From positions 1 to 48,540 of the forward strand of contig NZ_JAPSKN010000029.1 in the NCBI RefSeq assembly GCF_031181705.1: a DNA stretch of 48,540 bases. The letters run 5' to 3'. The notes beneath the pieces are model-generated. The model saw only the letters and a program-made list of their open reading frames with translations. It searched no databases and was not told where the DNA came from. This stretch comes from Streptomyces sp. Lineage in GTDB: Bacteria > Actinomycetota > Actinomycetes > Streptomycetales > Streptomycetaceae. Positions within the stretch are counted from its first letter, which is position 1. Each line of letters begins with the position of its first letter. The translations under genes were made by a program, and so were the position numbers. Below are positions 20,061-29,968 of the stretch, in pieces.

Positions 20061-21629
20061 TCACTGCTCGCGCAGCGGAACCGACACGTACGACGGGTCG
20101 TTCGCCGGCGAGGAGAAGGTCAGCTGCGCGCCGGACGGGTTGTGCTCGATGTAGAGCGGGTCGACCGTGTCGACGACCAGGGCGAGGCGATGCCCGGCCG
20201 GGACGTCGTAGGCCGTGGAGTACAGCTCCAGGTCGACGCCGAACGGCTTCCCGGGGGTGCGCCCGTGGAAGGTGTACGGCGCGTGGGAGACCAGCTTGCC
20301 GAGGCCGAGCGGCCCCACGTCGTAGAGGTAGGCGACGAGGGTGCCGCTCTCCTTGGTCGGGGTGAGGGTGGTGTGCAACCCGGCCGTGCCGCGCACCTGT
20401 TGGGCCGTGGCGTACTTCTCCGACTGCCACACGGCGGCCCAGCGGCGCGGGAGCAGCGGGATCGAGGCCGTCGGGGGCAGCTGGGCCACCTGGTCGAGGA
20501 TGCTGGACAGGAAGACGACCCCGCCGTCCGCGCCCGAGTTCACGTTGGTGTGGAGGGTCCTCGAGCCCGCGAGGGCGATCTTCCGGTCGTTCGCTCCGAC
20601 CGACTTCCAGTCCGGGTAGCCCTCGTAACCGCCCCCTGAGCGCGACTTGAGCCGGATCGGCTGCTCGCGGTCGATGCCGTTGTCCATGCCCCGCAGGTGG
20701 TGGTCGAACCAGCGCTCGGTGTCCTTCCAGACGTCGTTGGGCAGTCCGAACAGACCGGTCAGCTCGGCGGTGGCGTGGTCTCCGGGCCGCATCTGCAGCC
20801 GCTTGGGGCCGGTCAGCTTCTCGTAGAAGTCGGCGTACTGGTTGGGCGGGAAGACCGAGTCGCCCCAGGCGTTGGCGAGCATGATCGCCGTGCCGTTGTC
20901 GTTGATCCGGTCGACGAACGTCGCAGCGGAACGTTTCTTCCCCCAGGCGATGAGCTCCGGCTCCTTCGCCAGGTCGGAGCTGTAGAAGTCGTCGAAGACC
21001 TGCCGGAGTTCTGCGCCCTGGCGGCCCGTGACGATGCTCGCGCCGTCCAGCAGGGCGGCCGCCTGGACGTGCTGGGTGCGCCCGGCGTAGATCGAGCCGA
21101 TCAGGTCGGCCCAGCCGCTCAGCGAGGCGACCGCGCGGACGCGTTCGTCGTGCGCGGCGGTGAGCAGGCTGATGCCGGCGCCGTAGGAGACGCCCGCCAT
21201 GCCGACGCGCCCGGCGTCGGAGGGGGTGTGCGCGAGCGCCCAGTCGATGACCTTCGAGGCGTCGGCGACGTCGGGCGGGCCCGCCACTTCTATCTCGCCG
21301 CCCGACTGCCAGAAGCCGCGCACGTTGTAGGTGACGACGACGTACCCGGAGTCGGCGAGCTGCTGGGCCTGGGCGAGGTACTCGATCTGGGGCAGGCCCC
21401 AGCTGGTGGGCATGACGAGCAGCGGGTAGCGCCGGCTGCCGTCGGCGCCGGCCGGGGTGACGACGTTGGCCTTGAGGACGGTGCCGCCGTCGCCGCCGAT
21501 GTCGACGAAGCGGACGGGGTTCGGCGCGGCCTGGGCGGTGGGGGCGATTCCGAGGGCGCTTCCGGCGACCAGGGTCGCCGAGACGGCGCCTACGGCGGTG
21601 GTGCGCAGGGCCTTGCGGTGGGGTCCCAC
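20061..21629 (-). CDS. Secreted CocE/NonD-family hydrolase (X-Pro dipeptidyl-peptidase S15 type)
   Basis: A 522-residue exported alpha/beta hydrolase. A signal peptide covers about residues 1-35 (AVGAVSATLVAGSALGIAPT, then AQA). The nucleophile elbow GVSYG has Ser148; Asp257 (NAWGDSVFPP) and His285 (RPGDHA) complete the triad. A C-terminal jelly-roll region (X-Pro dipeptidyl-peptidase C-terminal type) includes DVPAGHRLALVVD. It is probably an extracellular esterase or peptidase; the substrate cannot be set. Start GTG 21629 follows GAGGAGTGACCC. The upstream region has an unusual cluster of GTAAC/GTTAC boxes that may be regulatory. Confidence 0.92.
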   Translation of the reverse strand: MGPHRKALRTTAVGAVSATLVAGSALGIAPTAQAAPNPVRFVDIGGDGGTVLKANVVTPAGADGSRRYPLLVMPTSWGLPQIEYLAQAQQLADSGYVVVTYNVRGFWQSGGEIEVAGPPDVADASKVIDWALAHTPSDAGRVGMAGVSYGAGISLLTAAHDERVRAVASLSGWADLIGSIYAGRTQHVQAAALLDGASIVTGRQGAELRQVFDDFYSSDLAKEPELIAWGKKRSAATFVDRINDNGTAIMLANAWGDSVFPPNQYADFYEKLTGPKRLQMRPGDHATAELTGLFGLPNDVWKDTERWFDHHLRGMDNGIDREQPIRLKSRSGGGYEGYPDWKSVGANDRKIALAGSRTLHTNVNSGADGGVVFLSSILDQVAQLPPTASIPLLPRRWAAVWQSEKYATAQQVRGTAGLHTTLTPTKESGTLVAYLYDVGPLGLGKLVSHAPYTFHGRTPGKPFGVDLELYSTAYDVPAGHRLALVVDTVDPLYIEHNPSGAQLTFSSPANDPSYVSVPLREQ

Positions 21630-21682
21630 GGGTCACTCCTCACTCGTGTCAGTGCAAAGTGACCGAACGGTAACCTCGGCCT

Positions 21683-21708
21683 CTTACCAGGAGTAACCCG
21701 TCGGTAAG
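21683..21708 (-). promoter_or_regulatory. Putative operator of the CocE-type gene
   Basis: CTTACC at 21683-21688 and GGTAAG at 21703-21708 form a perfect inverted repeat with a 14-base spacer. They sit inside a 55-base stretch holding four GTAAC/GTTAC boxes, 54-80 bases upstream of the hydrolase start. This resembles a binding site for a dimeric regulator, for example TetR type, encoded elsewhere. Confidence 0.4.
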
Positions 21709-21745
21709 TTACGTGCCAGTAACGATTGTCGATCCGTGCGGGACT

Positions 21746-22510
21746 TCAGGAGGCGCGGTGTGTGTTGCGTGCAGCCGCCCCCGTGGTCGCGGGCAGCGCC
21801 GCCTGCGCCGCGCGCGTCACGTCCGCCACCAGCTCGACGACGTCCGGTCCGTACGCCTGCGAGTTGATCACCTTCAGCAGCAGCACGAACGAGCTGTTGC
21901 CGTACTTGCGGGTCAGCCGCTCGTGGTGGCGGGCGAGGTAACGGGTGGCGGCCTGGTTGGTGATCGACGTCTGGCCGCAGAAGAGGAACACCGGGCGGAT
22001 GTCGTGGGTGCGGTCCGCGGTGAGGCGGGCCAGCAGCGCGTACTCCTCCCGGCCGTGCTCCACGCGGTAGCGCTCCGCGCCCACCAGGAACGACCCCCGG
22101 TCCGGACCCGGTTCGGCGTCCACGTTCACCCGCACGCCCGGCAGCAGCGAGGACAGGTGGGCCGCCATCCGCCGGTTGGACGCCGGGCCGCCGACGCAGA
22201 ACTCGGTGCGCTCGCCGAAACCTTGACGCGCCGTGTCGTGCGGGAGGATCTGGGCGTGGGCGTTGCAGTCCTTGATCAGCGCGGCGAGTTCGAGCAGCGC
22301 GAACACGTCGTAGCGCATCACCGCGAGCTCCGGCCCCGCCGCGCCCCGGTTCACCACCAGCAGGGACTCGGAGTTGTCGGGCAGCCCGAAGAACGCCTGC
22401 TTGCGGCGCAGCCTGCGTCTGTACAGGTAGGTGCGGGCCACCCAGCCGAGCGCGGCGCTGATGCCCGCCGCTATCACGCCCAGGACGATGTTGCGCACGT
22501 CGTCGTTCAT
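21746..22510 (-). CDS. Membrane-anchored protein with GGPASN motif, function unknown
   Basis: A 254-residue protein with an N-terminal transmembrane helix (about residues 6-24: VRNIVLGVIAAGISAALGWV) followed by a basic stop-transfer stretch (RRRLRRK) and a soluble, probably cytosolic domain. That domain has FCVGGPASNRRMAAHL, then EEYALLARL, then VFLFCGQTSITNQAATRYLA. This order of a GGP-x-x-N loop followed by a G-x-x-x-x-x-N-x-A-A helix recalls nucleotide-binding sensor-like folds, but I do not recognise a named family. Start ATG 22510 was chosen because the longer frame to 22696 begins with a proline-rich shadow stretch; the ribosome-binding site is weak. Confidence 0.78.
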   Translation of the reverse strand: MNDDVRNIVLGVIAAGISAALGWVARTYLYRRRLRRKQAFFGLPDNSESLLVVNRGAAGPELAVMRYDVFALLELAALIKDCNAHAQILPHDTARQGFGERTEFCVGGPASNRRMAAHLSSLLPGVRVNVDAEPGPDRGSFLVGAERYRVEHGREEYALLARLTADRTHDIRPVFLFCGQTSITNQAATRYLARHHERLTRKYGNSSFVLLLKVINSQAYGPDVVELVADVTRAAQAALPATTGAAARNTHRAS

Positions 22511-22614
22511 GGGCGCGCATGGTAGCGGTCCGCGCGGACACGCGTTCGGCGCGTTCCTGACGAGGCCATGGCGATGAATTAAGCTGCGCGGACTGCCTTT
22601 GCCTGGAGGTGCGG

Positions 22615-24414
22615 ATGCGTCGCCCTGTCGCGCGGAATCTGACGGTCCTGGCGGTCTCGGCCGCCGTGGTGGCTTCGGTGGGGGCGGCGGCGCCACCCGC
22701 CGCGCAGAGCCCCGGCGGTGGGAAGACCCCCCTGGCCGTCGGCTACGGCGGCGCGGTCTCCAGCGTCGACCCGGACGCCTCCGCCGCCGGGATCGAGGTC
22801 CTCAGGAAGGGCGGCAACGCCGTCGACGCGGCCGTCGCCACGGCCGCGGCCCTCGGCGTCACCGAGCCCTACTCCGCCGGCATCGGCGGGGGCGGCTACT
22901 TCGTCTACTACGACGCCCGCTCCCGCACGGTGCGCACCATCGACGGCCGCGAGACCGCCCCCTTGAGCGCCGACGAGAACCTCTTCGTCGAGAACGGCAA
23001 GCCCGTCCCCTTCGCCGAGGCCGTCAGCAGCGGCCTGAGCGTCGGCACGCCCGGCACGCCCGCCACCTGGCAGGCGGCCCTCGACCGGTGGGGCAGCAAG
23101 CGGCTCACGAGCGTCCTCAAGCCCGCCGAGCGACTCGCCCGCGACGGCTTCACGGTCGACGAGACGTTCCGCTCGCAGACCGCCTCCAACGAGGCCCGCT
23201 TCCGCTACTTCCCGGACACCGCCGAGCTGTTCCTGCCGGGCGGCCGCCTGCCCGTCGTCGGCTCCACCTTCAAGAACCCCGATCTCGCCCGCACGTACGC
23301 GGAGTTGGCGCGCAAGGGGGTAGGGGAGCTCTACCACGGCCGGCTCGGGCGGGAGGTCGTCGAGACGGTGAACAAGCCGCCGGTGGACCCCGGCTCCGGC
23401 TGGAACGCCCGGCCCGGCGACCTGTCCGTCCGGGACCTGGCCGCCTACCGCACCAGGCTCCAGGCACCCAGCCGGACCTCGTACCGCGGTCTCGGCGTCT
23501 ACTCCATGGCGCCGTCCTCCTCCGGCGGCACGACGGTCGGCGAGGCGCTCAACATCCTGGAGCGGACCGACCTGTCGAAGGCCGACCGGGCGGCCTACCT
23601 GCACCGGTTCATCGAGGCGAGCCGGATCGCGTTCGCGGACCGGGGGCGCTGGGTGGGCGACCCCGCGTTCGAGGACGTGCCGACGAAGGAGCTGCTGTCG
23701 CAGCGGTTCGCCGACTCGCGCGCCTGCCTCATCAAGGACGACGCGGTGCTCACGAGCCCGGTGGCGCCCGGCGATCCGCGCGACCCGAAGGCGTGCGACG
23801 CCGGTGGCACGGCCGCTCCCACCACCTACGAGGGCGACAGCACCACGCATCTGACCGTGGCCGACAAGTGGGGGAACGTCGTCTCCTACACCCTCACCAT
23901 CGAGCAGACGGGCGGCAGCGGGATCACCGTGCCGGGCCGGGGCTTCCTCCTCAACAACGAGCTGACCGACTTCTCCTTCACCCCGGCGAACCCCGCCGTG
24001 CACGACCCCAACCTGCCCGGGCCGGGCAAGCGGCCGCGGTCCTCCATGGCGCCGACGATCGTGCTCGACCGGCACGACCGGCCCGTGGTGGCGCTGGGCT
24101 CGCCGGGAGGGGCGACGATCATCACGACCGTGCTGCAGACGCTCACCGGGTTCCTCGACCGGGGACTGCCGCTGGTCGACGCGATCGCGGCGCCCCGGGC
24201 CAGTCAGCGCAACGCCGCGCAGACGGAGCTGGAGCCGGGGCTCGACGGCGACGTGCGGCGGCAGTTGGAGGCGATCGGGCACTCGTTCAAGGCGAACCCG
24301 GAGATCGGGGCGGCCACGGGCGTGCAGCGGCTGCCCGGCGGCAAGTGGCTGGCAGCCGCCGAGACCGTGCGGCGGGGCGGAGGATCGGCGATGGTGGTGC
24401 GGCCGGCGCGCTGA
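22615..24414 (+). CDS. ggt: Secreted gamma-glutamyltransferase (EC 2.3.2.2 type)
   Basis: A 599-residue gamma-glutamyltransferase precursor that cleaves or transfers the gamma-glutamyl group of glutathione-like peptides. A signal peptide occupies about residues 1-31. The large-subunit hallmark DPDASAAGIEVLRKGGNAVD is near 45, and the autoprocessing site is STTHLTVADKWGN with Thr410 as the N-terminal nucleophile of the small subunit. The Gly-Gly oxyanion motif SPGGATIITTV is intact. Start ATG 22615 has GGAGG five bases upstream. It is convergent with the Clp gene and separated from it by nested hairpins. A second family member lies at 39853. Confidence 0.95.
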   Translation: MRRPVARNLTVLAVSAAVVASVGAAAPPAAQSPGGGKTPLAVGYGGAVSSVDPDASAAGIEVLRKGGNAVDAAVATAAALGVTEPYSAGIGGGGYFVYYDARSRTVRTIDGRETAPLSADENLFVENGKPVPFAEAVSSGLSVGTPGTPATWQAALDRWGSKRLTSVLKPAERLARDGFTVDETFRSQTASNEARFRYFPDTAELFLPGGRLPVVGSTFKNPDLARTYAELARKGVGELYHGRLGREVVETVNKPPVDPGSGWNARPGDLSVRDLAAYRTRLQAPSRTSYRGLGVYSMAPSSSGGTTVGEALNILERTDLSKADRAAYLHRFIEASRIAFADRGRWVGDPAFEDVPTKELLSQRFADSRACLIKDDAVLTSPVAPGDPRDPKACDAGGTAAPTTYEGDSTTHLTVADKWGNVVSYTLTIEQTGGSGITVPGRGFLLNNELTDFSFTPANPAVHDPNLPGPGKRPRSSMAPTIVLDRHDRPVVALGSPGGATIITTVLQTLTGFLDRGLPLVDAIAAPRASQRNAAQTELEPGLDGDVRRQLEAIGHSFKANPEIGAATGVQRLPGGKWLAAAETVRRGGGSAMVVRPAR

Positions 24415-24434
24415 GCGCCGGGTGCGGGGGCTGA

Positions 24435-24493
24435 GGCCTGTCGTGTGGATCACGTCTGCGGCATGATCCACACGACACACCACACGACAGGCC
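24435..24493. terminator. Nested alternative-hairpin terminator between ggt and the Clp gene
   Basis: TGTCGTGTGGATCA (24439-24452) pairs perfectly with TGATCCACACGACA (24464-24477). The overlapping left arm GGCCTGTCGTGTG (24435-24447) can instead pair with CACACGACAGGCC (24481-24493). The CACACGACA block is thus duplicated, giving two mutually exclusive stems in one convergent intergenic region. Confidence 0.75.
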
Positions 24494-24495
24494 CT

Positions 24496-24517
24496 GGGCG
24501 CGCAGCTCCCCGCGCCC

Positions 24518-24520
<3 letters not shown>
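24496..24520 (-). repeat. Dispersed Streptomyces intergenic repeat, copy 2
   Basis: On the minus strand the TAG stop codon of the Clp gene opens the stretch TAGGGGCGCGGGGAGCTGCG, continuing with CGCCC. This is the same dispersed element as at 6466 and 34720, here beginning exactly at a stop codon. Confidence 0.55.
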
Positions 24521-27040
<2,520 letters not shown>

Positions 27041-27055
27041 GGGCCTTCCGTTCCC

Positions 27056-27085
27056 GGCGTCCCCGGCGCCCGGGCGGGGGACGCC
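27056..27085 (-). promoter_or_regulatory. 5' leader hairpin immediately upstream of the Clp start
   Basis: A perfect 9-bp inverted repeat, GGCGTCCCC at 27056-27064 and GGGGACGCC at 27077-27085, lies in the leader of the Clp gene. It ends 15 bases before the ATG, directly upstream of the GGAAGG ribosome-binding site. It could act as an upstream terminator or a translation-modulating hairpin. Confidence 0.45.
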
Positions 27086-27218
27086 CTCGCTGGTCGACGT
27101 GCCGGGGTCGGGTAACCCGGGTGGCAGCCCGTTACACCTGGGGCGCGCTCGTAGAACACCTTCGCACGATCGCCGACAACGGGCACCTTCGGGACATATC
27201 CGGGCGAACCCGGCCGTG

Positions 27219-27986
27219 TCAGCGCGCGGTCAGGACCCTCGGTCCCGAGTCGGTGATCGCCACCGTGTGCTCGGCGTGGGCCGCGCGGGAGCCGTCGTTC
27301 GTCTTCAGGGTCCAGCCGTCGGGGGCCGCGTGGTAGTCGTCCGTGCCGCCCGCGACGACCATGGGCTCGATCGCCAGCACCATGCCGTGCCGCAGCCGCA
27401 TGCCGCGCCCCGGGCGCCCCTCGTTCGGCACCCCCGGGTCCTCGTGCATCCGGCGGCCGATGCCGTGGCCGCCGAAGCCGTCGGGGATGCCGTAGCCGGC
27501 TCCGCGGCAGACCGTGCCGATCGCGTGGGCGATGTCGCCGATGCGGTTGCCGACGACGGCCGCCTCGATGCCGGCCGCGAGGGCCCGCTCGGCGGTCTCG
27601 ATCAGGCGCAGATCGGCCTCGCGCGGGGTGCCGACGACGAAGCTCAGCGCGGAGTCGCCGACCCAGCCGCCCAACTCGGCACCGAAGTCGATGGACACGA
27701 GGTCGCCGTCGCGCAGGCGGTAACGGGTCGGGACGCCGTGCACGATCGCGTCGTTCACCGAGACGCACAGGACGGCGGGGAAGGGGGTCGGCGCGAAGGA
27801 CGGCCGGTACCCGAGGAAGGGCGAGGTCGCGCCCGCCTCACGCAGTACGTCGTGTGCCACCTCGTCCAGTTCCAGCAGGGAAACGCCCACGTCGGCGGCC
27901 TTCTGCGCGGCCGTCAGCGCGCGGGCGACCACCTGTCCCGCCTCGTACATGGCATCGATCGATGTGTCTGTCTTGAGCTCCACCAT
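27219..27986 (-). CDS. map: Type I methionine aminopeptidase
   Basis: A 255-residue type Ia methionine aminopeptidase that removes initiator methionine from nascent proteins. The dinuclear metal ligands are all present: Asp100 and Asp111 (SIDFGAELGGWVGDSALSF), His174 (GHGIGRRMHEDPGVPNEG), Glu207 (LAIEPMV) and Glu239 (AEHTVAIT). His83 in IVHGVP is the conserved substrate-contacting histidine. There is no N-terminal zinc-finger extension. Streptomyces usually carry more than one map gene; this copy is away from the ribosomal-protein region. It has no visible ribosome-binding site and a TATAGT box seven bases before the ATG, suggesting a leaderless transcript. Only 32 bases separate it from the divergent XRE regulator gene. 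Confidence 0.94.
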   Translation of the reverse strand: MVELKTDTSIDAMYEAGQVVARALTAAQKAADVGVSLLELDEVAHDVLREAGATSPFLGYRPSFAPTPFPAVLCVSVNDAIVHGVPTRYRLRDGDLVSIDFGAELGGWVGDSALSFVVGTPREADLRLIETAERALAAGIEAAVVGNRIGDIAHAIGTVCRGAGYGIPDGFGGHGIGRRMHEDPGVPNEGRPGRGMRLRHGMVLAIEPMVVAGGTDDYHAAPDGWTLKTNDGSRAAHAEHTVAITDSGPRVLTAR

Positions 27987-27993
27987 GCCAATT

Positions 27994-28012
27994 ACTATAC
28001 CGGTATTAGAAT
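27994..28012. promoter_or_regulatory. Overlapping divergent promoters with central palindrome (map / XRE)
   Basis: The perfect palindrome ATACCGGTAT (27997-28006) lies between the two start codons. A minus-strand -10-like TATAGT (27999-27994) precedes map by 7 bases, and a plus-strand TAGAAT (28007-28012) precedes the XRE ATG by 6 bases. Both transcripts would be leaderless or nearly so, and a protein on the palindrome would cover both -10 boxes. Confidence 0.6.
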
Positions 28013-28018
28013 GGGGGC

Positions 28019-28270
28019 ATGGTGCGCACCCCTCTCACCCCCGAAGAGCGCGAACGCGGCGAGCGGCTGGGCAGGCTGCTGCGCGAGGCGCGTGGCGACC
28101 GGAGCATGACCGAGGTCGCGGCGAGCGCCGGCATCTCCGCCGAGACCCTCCGCAAGATCGAGACCGGGCGGGCCCCGACCCCGGCCTTCTTCACGGTGGC
28201 CGCGCTGGCCGGCGCGCTCGGGCTGTCGATGGACGACCTGGCCGGGCAGTGCGTCCTCGTGCCGCTCTGA
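28019..28270 (+). CDS. XRE-family transcriptional regulator
   Basis: An 83-residue single-domain helix-turn-helix protein. The Cro/CI-type fold spans about residues 13-75, with MTEVAASAGISAETLRKIET as helices 2-3 and ALAGALGLSMDDLAGQ as the closing helices. There is no effector domain. It is divergent from map with only 32 bases between start codons and a palindrome over both -10 boxes, so autorepression and joint control of map is likely (inference). Start ATG 28019; GTG 28022 is equally in frame. A short hairpin follows the gene. Confidence 0.88.
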   Translation: MVRTPLTPEERERGERLGRLLREARGDRSMTEVAASAGISAETLRKIETGRAPTPAFFTVAALAGALGLSMDDLAGQCVLVPL

Positions 28271-28294
28271 CCGGCCCGGCAGGCGCCTGCTCCG

Positions 28295-28311
28295 CGGGGG
28301 AAAACTCCCCG
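28295..28311 (+). terminator. Short hairpin after the XRE gene
   Basis: CGGGG at 28295-28299 can pair with CCCCG at 28307-28311 over the loop GAAAACT. It lies 25 bases after the XRE stop codon and may terminate its transcript. The short stem makes this a weak call. Confidence 0.4.
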
Positions 28312-28379
28312 TAGCACCCCTGTAACACGACTGGTGTTGCCTACGGGGCGGAGTGCTCCGGTCTGGCGGGAGTTGAGCG

Positions 28380-29798
28380 ATGACGGCGGATCGACTCCCG
28401 GCCGAGGTGCGGGAGTTCGCGAACTACCTGAACGGTCTCCTGGCGCGCCTCGACCCGTCCGGCGGCTGGTGCGCGGTGTTCTGGCAGCGGGACCCGGAGG
28501 GCATGCGGGCCTGCCTCGACGGGCGCGAGATGCCGCCCTGGGACGTGGTGGAGTCCCTGCTGGGCGACCTGGCCGGGCAGTACGGGCCGGGACACGCCGG
28601 CCCGGAGACCGAACACGCCCGCTTCCTGCACGCCGCCGCGCTCGCCGCGTACGACGACCGGCCCGGTGGCCGGGACGCCCTCGGCGATCGCCTCGACGTC
28701 ATGCTCCGCGAGCAGAGGTACGCGGCGGAACGCCAGGCCGCCCTGGCCCGTCAGCTGGCCTCCGCCACGACCCGCGACCAGGCGGACGCTCTCCGCCTGG
28801 ACCTGGCCTGGGCCCACGACGACCACGCACGCGCGACGGCCCGCTGCGCGGAACTGCGTGCACGGACGGCCCGCCTGGACCGGCACGGGCAGCGGGTGTC
28901 CGTCGACCCGGCCGCCGCGAGCCTCTTCGGAGCTCCGGCCCCTGCCTCAGGTCCGGCTGCTCCCACCCCCGCCCCTGCCACCGCCCCGCCCCCTGTCACC
29001 ACCTCCGCTGTGCCCGCCTCGGCCACCCCCTCCCCGCCCCGGCCCGTCACCCCCGAACCCCGCAAGCGCCGGCGCGGCGGTGCGCGATTCGCCGGGGTCG
29101 TGGACGAGGACGCCGAGCCCGTGGTCGTGCCGCAGACCGCTGTCGTGCCGGTGCTGCCCGGGCCCGATGCCCCGGGCGCCGGGCGTTCACCCCGGGGTGC
29201 CCGGTTCGCCGGGGCCGCCGAGGAGGCGGTGAGGGAGCGCCCGGCTCGGGAGGACCTCACCGCCGGGGACGCCGACCGGGACGACGTGGCCAGGGTCGTG
29301 GAGACGCTGGCGCGGCTGCGGGGGGAGGGGCGAAGCGGCGAGGCGCACGCCCTGCTGGTCGAGGCCGCCGCCTGGGGGCCCGCCCGGTTCCCGCTGCTCG
29401 CCGAGCTGCTGCACAGCGCCGGGCTGGACGCCGACTGGCAGACCCTGCTCTGGGAGGCCGCCTCGCTGCCGGCCGGGCGGCTGGTCGCCGCCGCCGACGC
29501 CCTGGCCGCGGCCGGGCGCGCGGGCGACGCGCGGCAGATGCTCCGGCAGGGCGTCGCCCGCCCGCCCGGCGAGATCGGCCGGGCCGTCCTCGGGCTGGTC
29601 GACGCGGGGCGCCGGCGTGAGGTGCGCGTGCTCCTCGACGCCTACGTCGCGGCCCGCACCCCCGAGGAGGCCGCCCGCAGCGCCGCGCCCGACCCGCAGC
29701 GCCTCGTACCGCTCCTGCTTCAGGCCGCCGCGGGCGTGTCGGACGAGCGCCGCTGGGATCTCGTGCACGCGCTCCGGGTCGCCGGACACCCCGCCTGA
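28380..29798 (+). CDS. Conserved hypothetical protein with HTH-like N-terminus and twin GARFAG motifs
   Basis: A 472-residue cytosolic protein with three parts. Residues 1-70 hold WQRDPEGMRACLDGREMPPW followed by DVVESLLGDL, which resembles the recognition half of actinobacterial XRE-like helix-turn-helix domains (pattern recognition, not verified). A charged coiled segment (about 105-170) leads into a Pro/Ala linker that carries RGGARFAG (232-239) and RGARFAG (272-278), each followed by acidic residues. Residues 300-472 are helical repeats rich in Ala/Leu. No enzyme motif is visible. Start ATG 28380 follows GGGAG. It is an isolated gene; function is unknown. Confidence 0.82.
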   Translation: MTADRLPAEVREFANYLNGLLARLDPSGGWCAVFWQRDPEGMRACLDGREMPPWDVVESLLGDLAGQYGPGHAGPETEHARFLHAAALAAYDDRPGGRDALGDRLDVMLREQRYAAERQAALARQLASATTRDQADALRLDLAWAHDDHARATARCAELRARTARLDRHGQRVSVDPAAASLFGAPAPASGPAAPTPAPATAPPPVTTSAVPASATPSPPRPVTPEPRKRRRGGARFAGVVDEDAEPVVVPQTAVVPVLPGPDAPGAGRSPRGARFAGAAEEAVRERPAREDLTAGDADRDDVARVVETLARLRGEGRSGEAHALLVEAAAWGPARFPLLAELLHSAGLDADWQTLLWEAASLPAGRLVAAADALAAAGRAGDARQMLRQGVARPPGEIGRAVLGLVDAGRRREVRVLLDAYVAARTPEEAARSAAPDPQRLVPLLLQAAAGVSDERRWDLVHALRVAGHPA

Positions 29799-29876
29799 CC
29801 GGCGACGCCGTGGCCCCGGCGACTCACCCACCGGAGTGCGAATCGCGCGCTGCCCCGCGGGTTGGCGACGATGGTC

Positions 29877-29939
29877 TTGGCAAGCCCCGGCGGGAGGCTT
29901 ACGTTCGTGGCTCTACGGCTCGCTTCTACGGGCGTAGAG
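29877..29939 (+). promoter_or_regulatory. Promoter and operator of the pyrimidine/hydantoin catabolic operon
   Basis: TTGGCA at 29877-29882 and TACGTT at 29900-29905 are spaced by 17 bases, a good sigma-70-like promoter. Over the predicted start point lie three half-sites: CTCTACG (29911-29917), TCTACG (29925-29930) and CGTAGAG (29933-29939). The outer pair forms a perfect 7-bp inverted repeat and the inner pair a 6-bp one. The arrangement suggests repression or autoregulation of the operon starting at 29969. Confidence 0.55.
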
Positions 29940-29968
29940 GCGCAGACGTCGCGTCGAAGGAGCAGCTC

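Noticed and set aside
20061..21629. Calling the CocE-type protein a specific cocaine esterase or X-Pro peptidase
   Set aside because: The triad and fold are clear, but family members have varied substrates and nothing in the sequence decides among them.
27041..27218. ClgR-, CtsR- or HspR-type operator upstream of the Clp gene
   Set aside because: I looked for the known stress-regulator repeats and found only a CGC-N5-CGC string that lacks the required symmetry.
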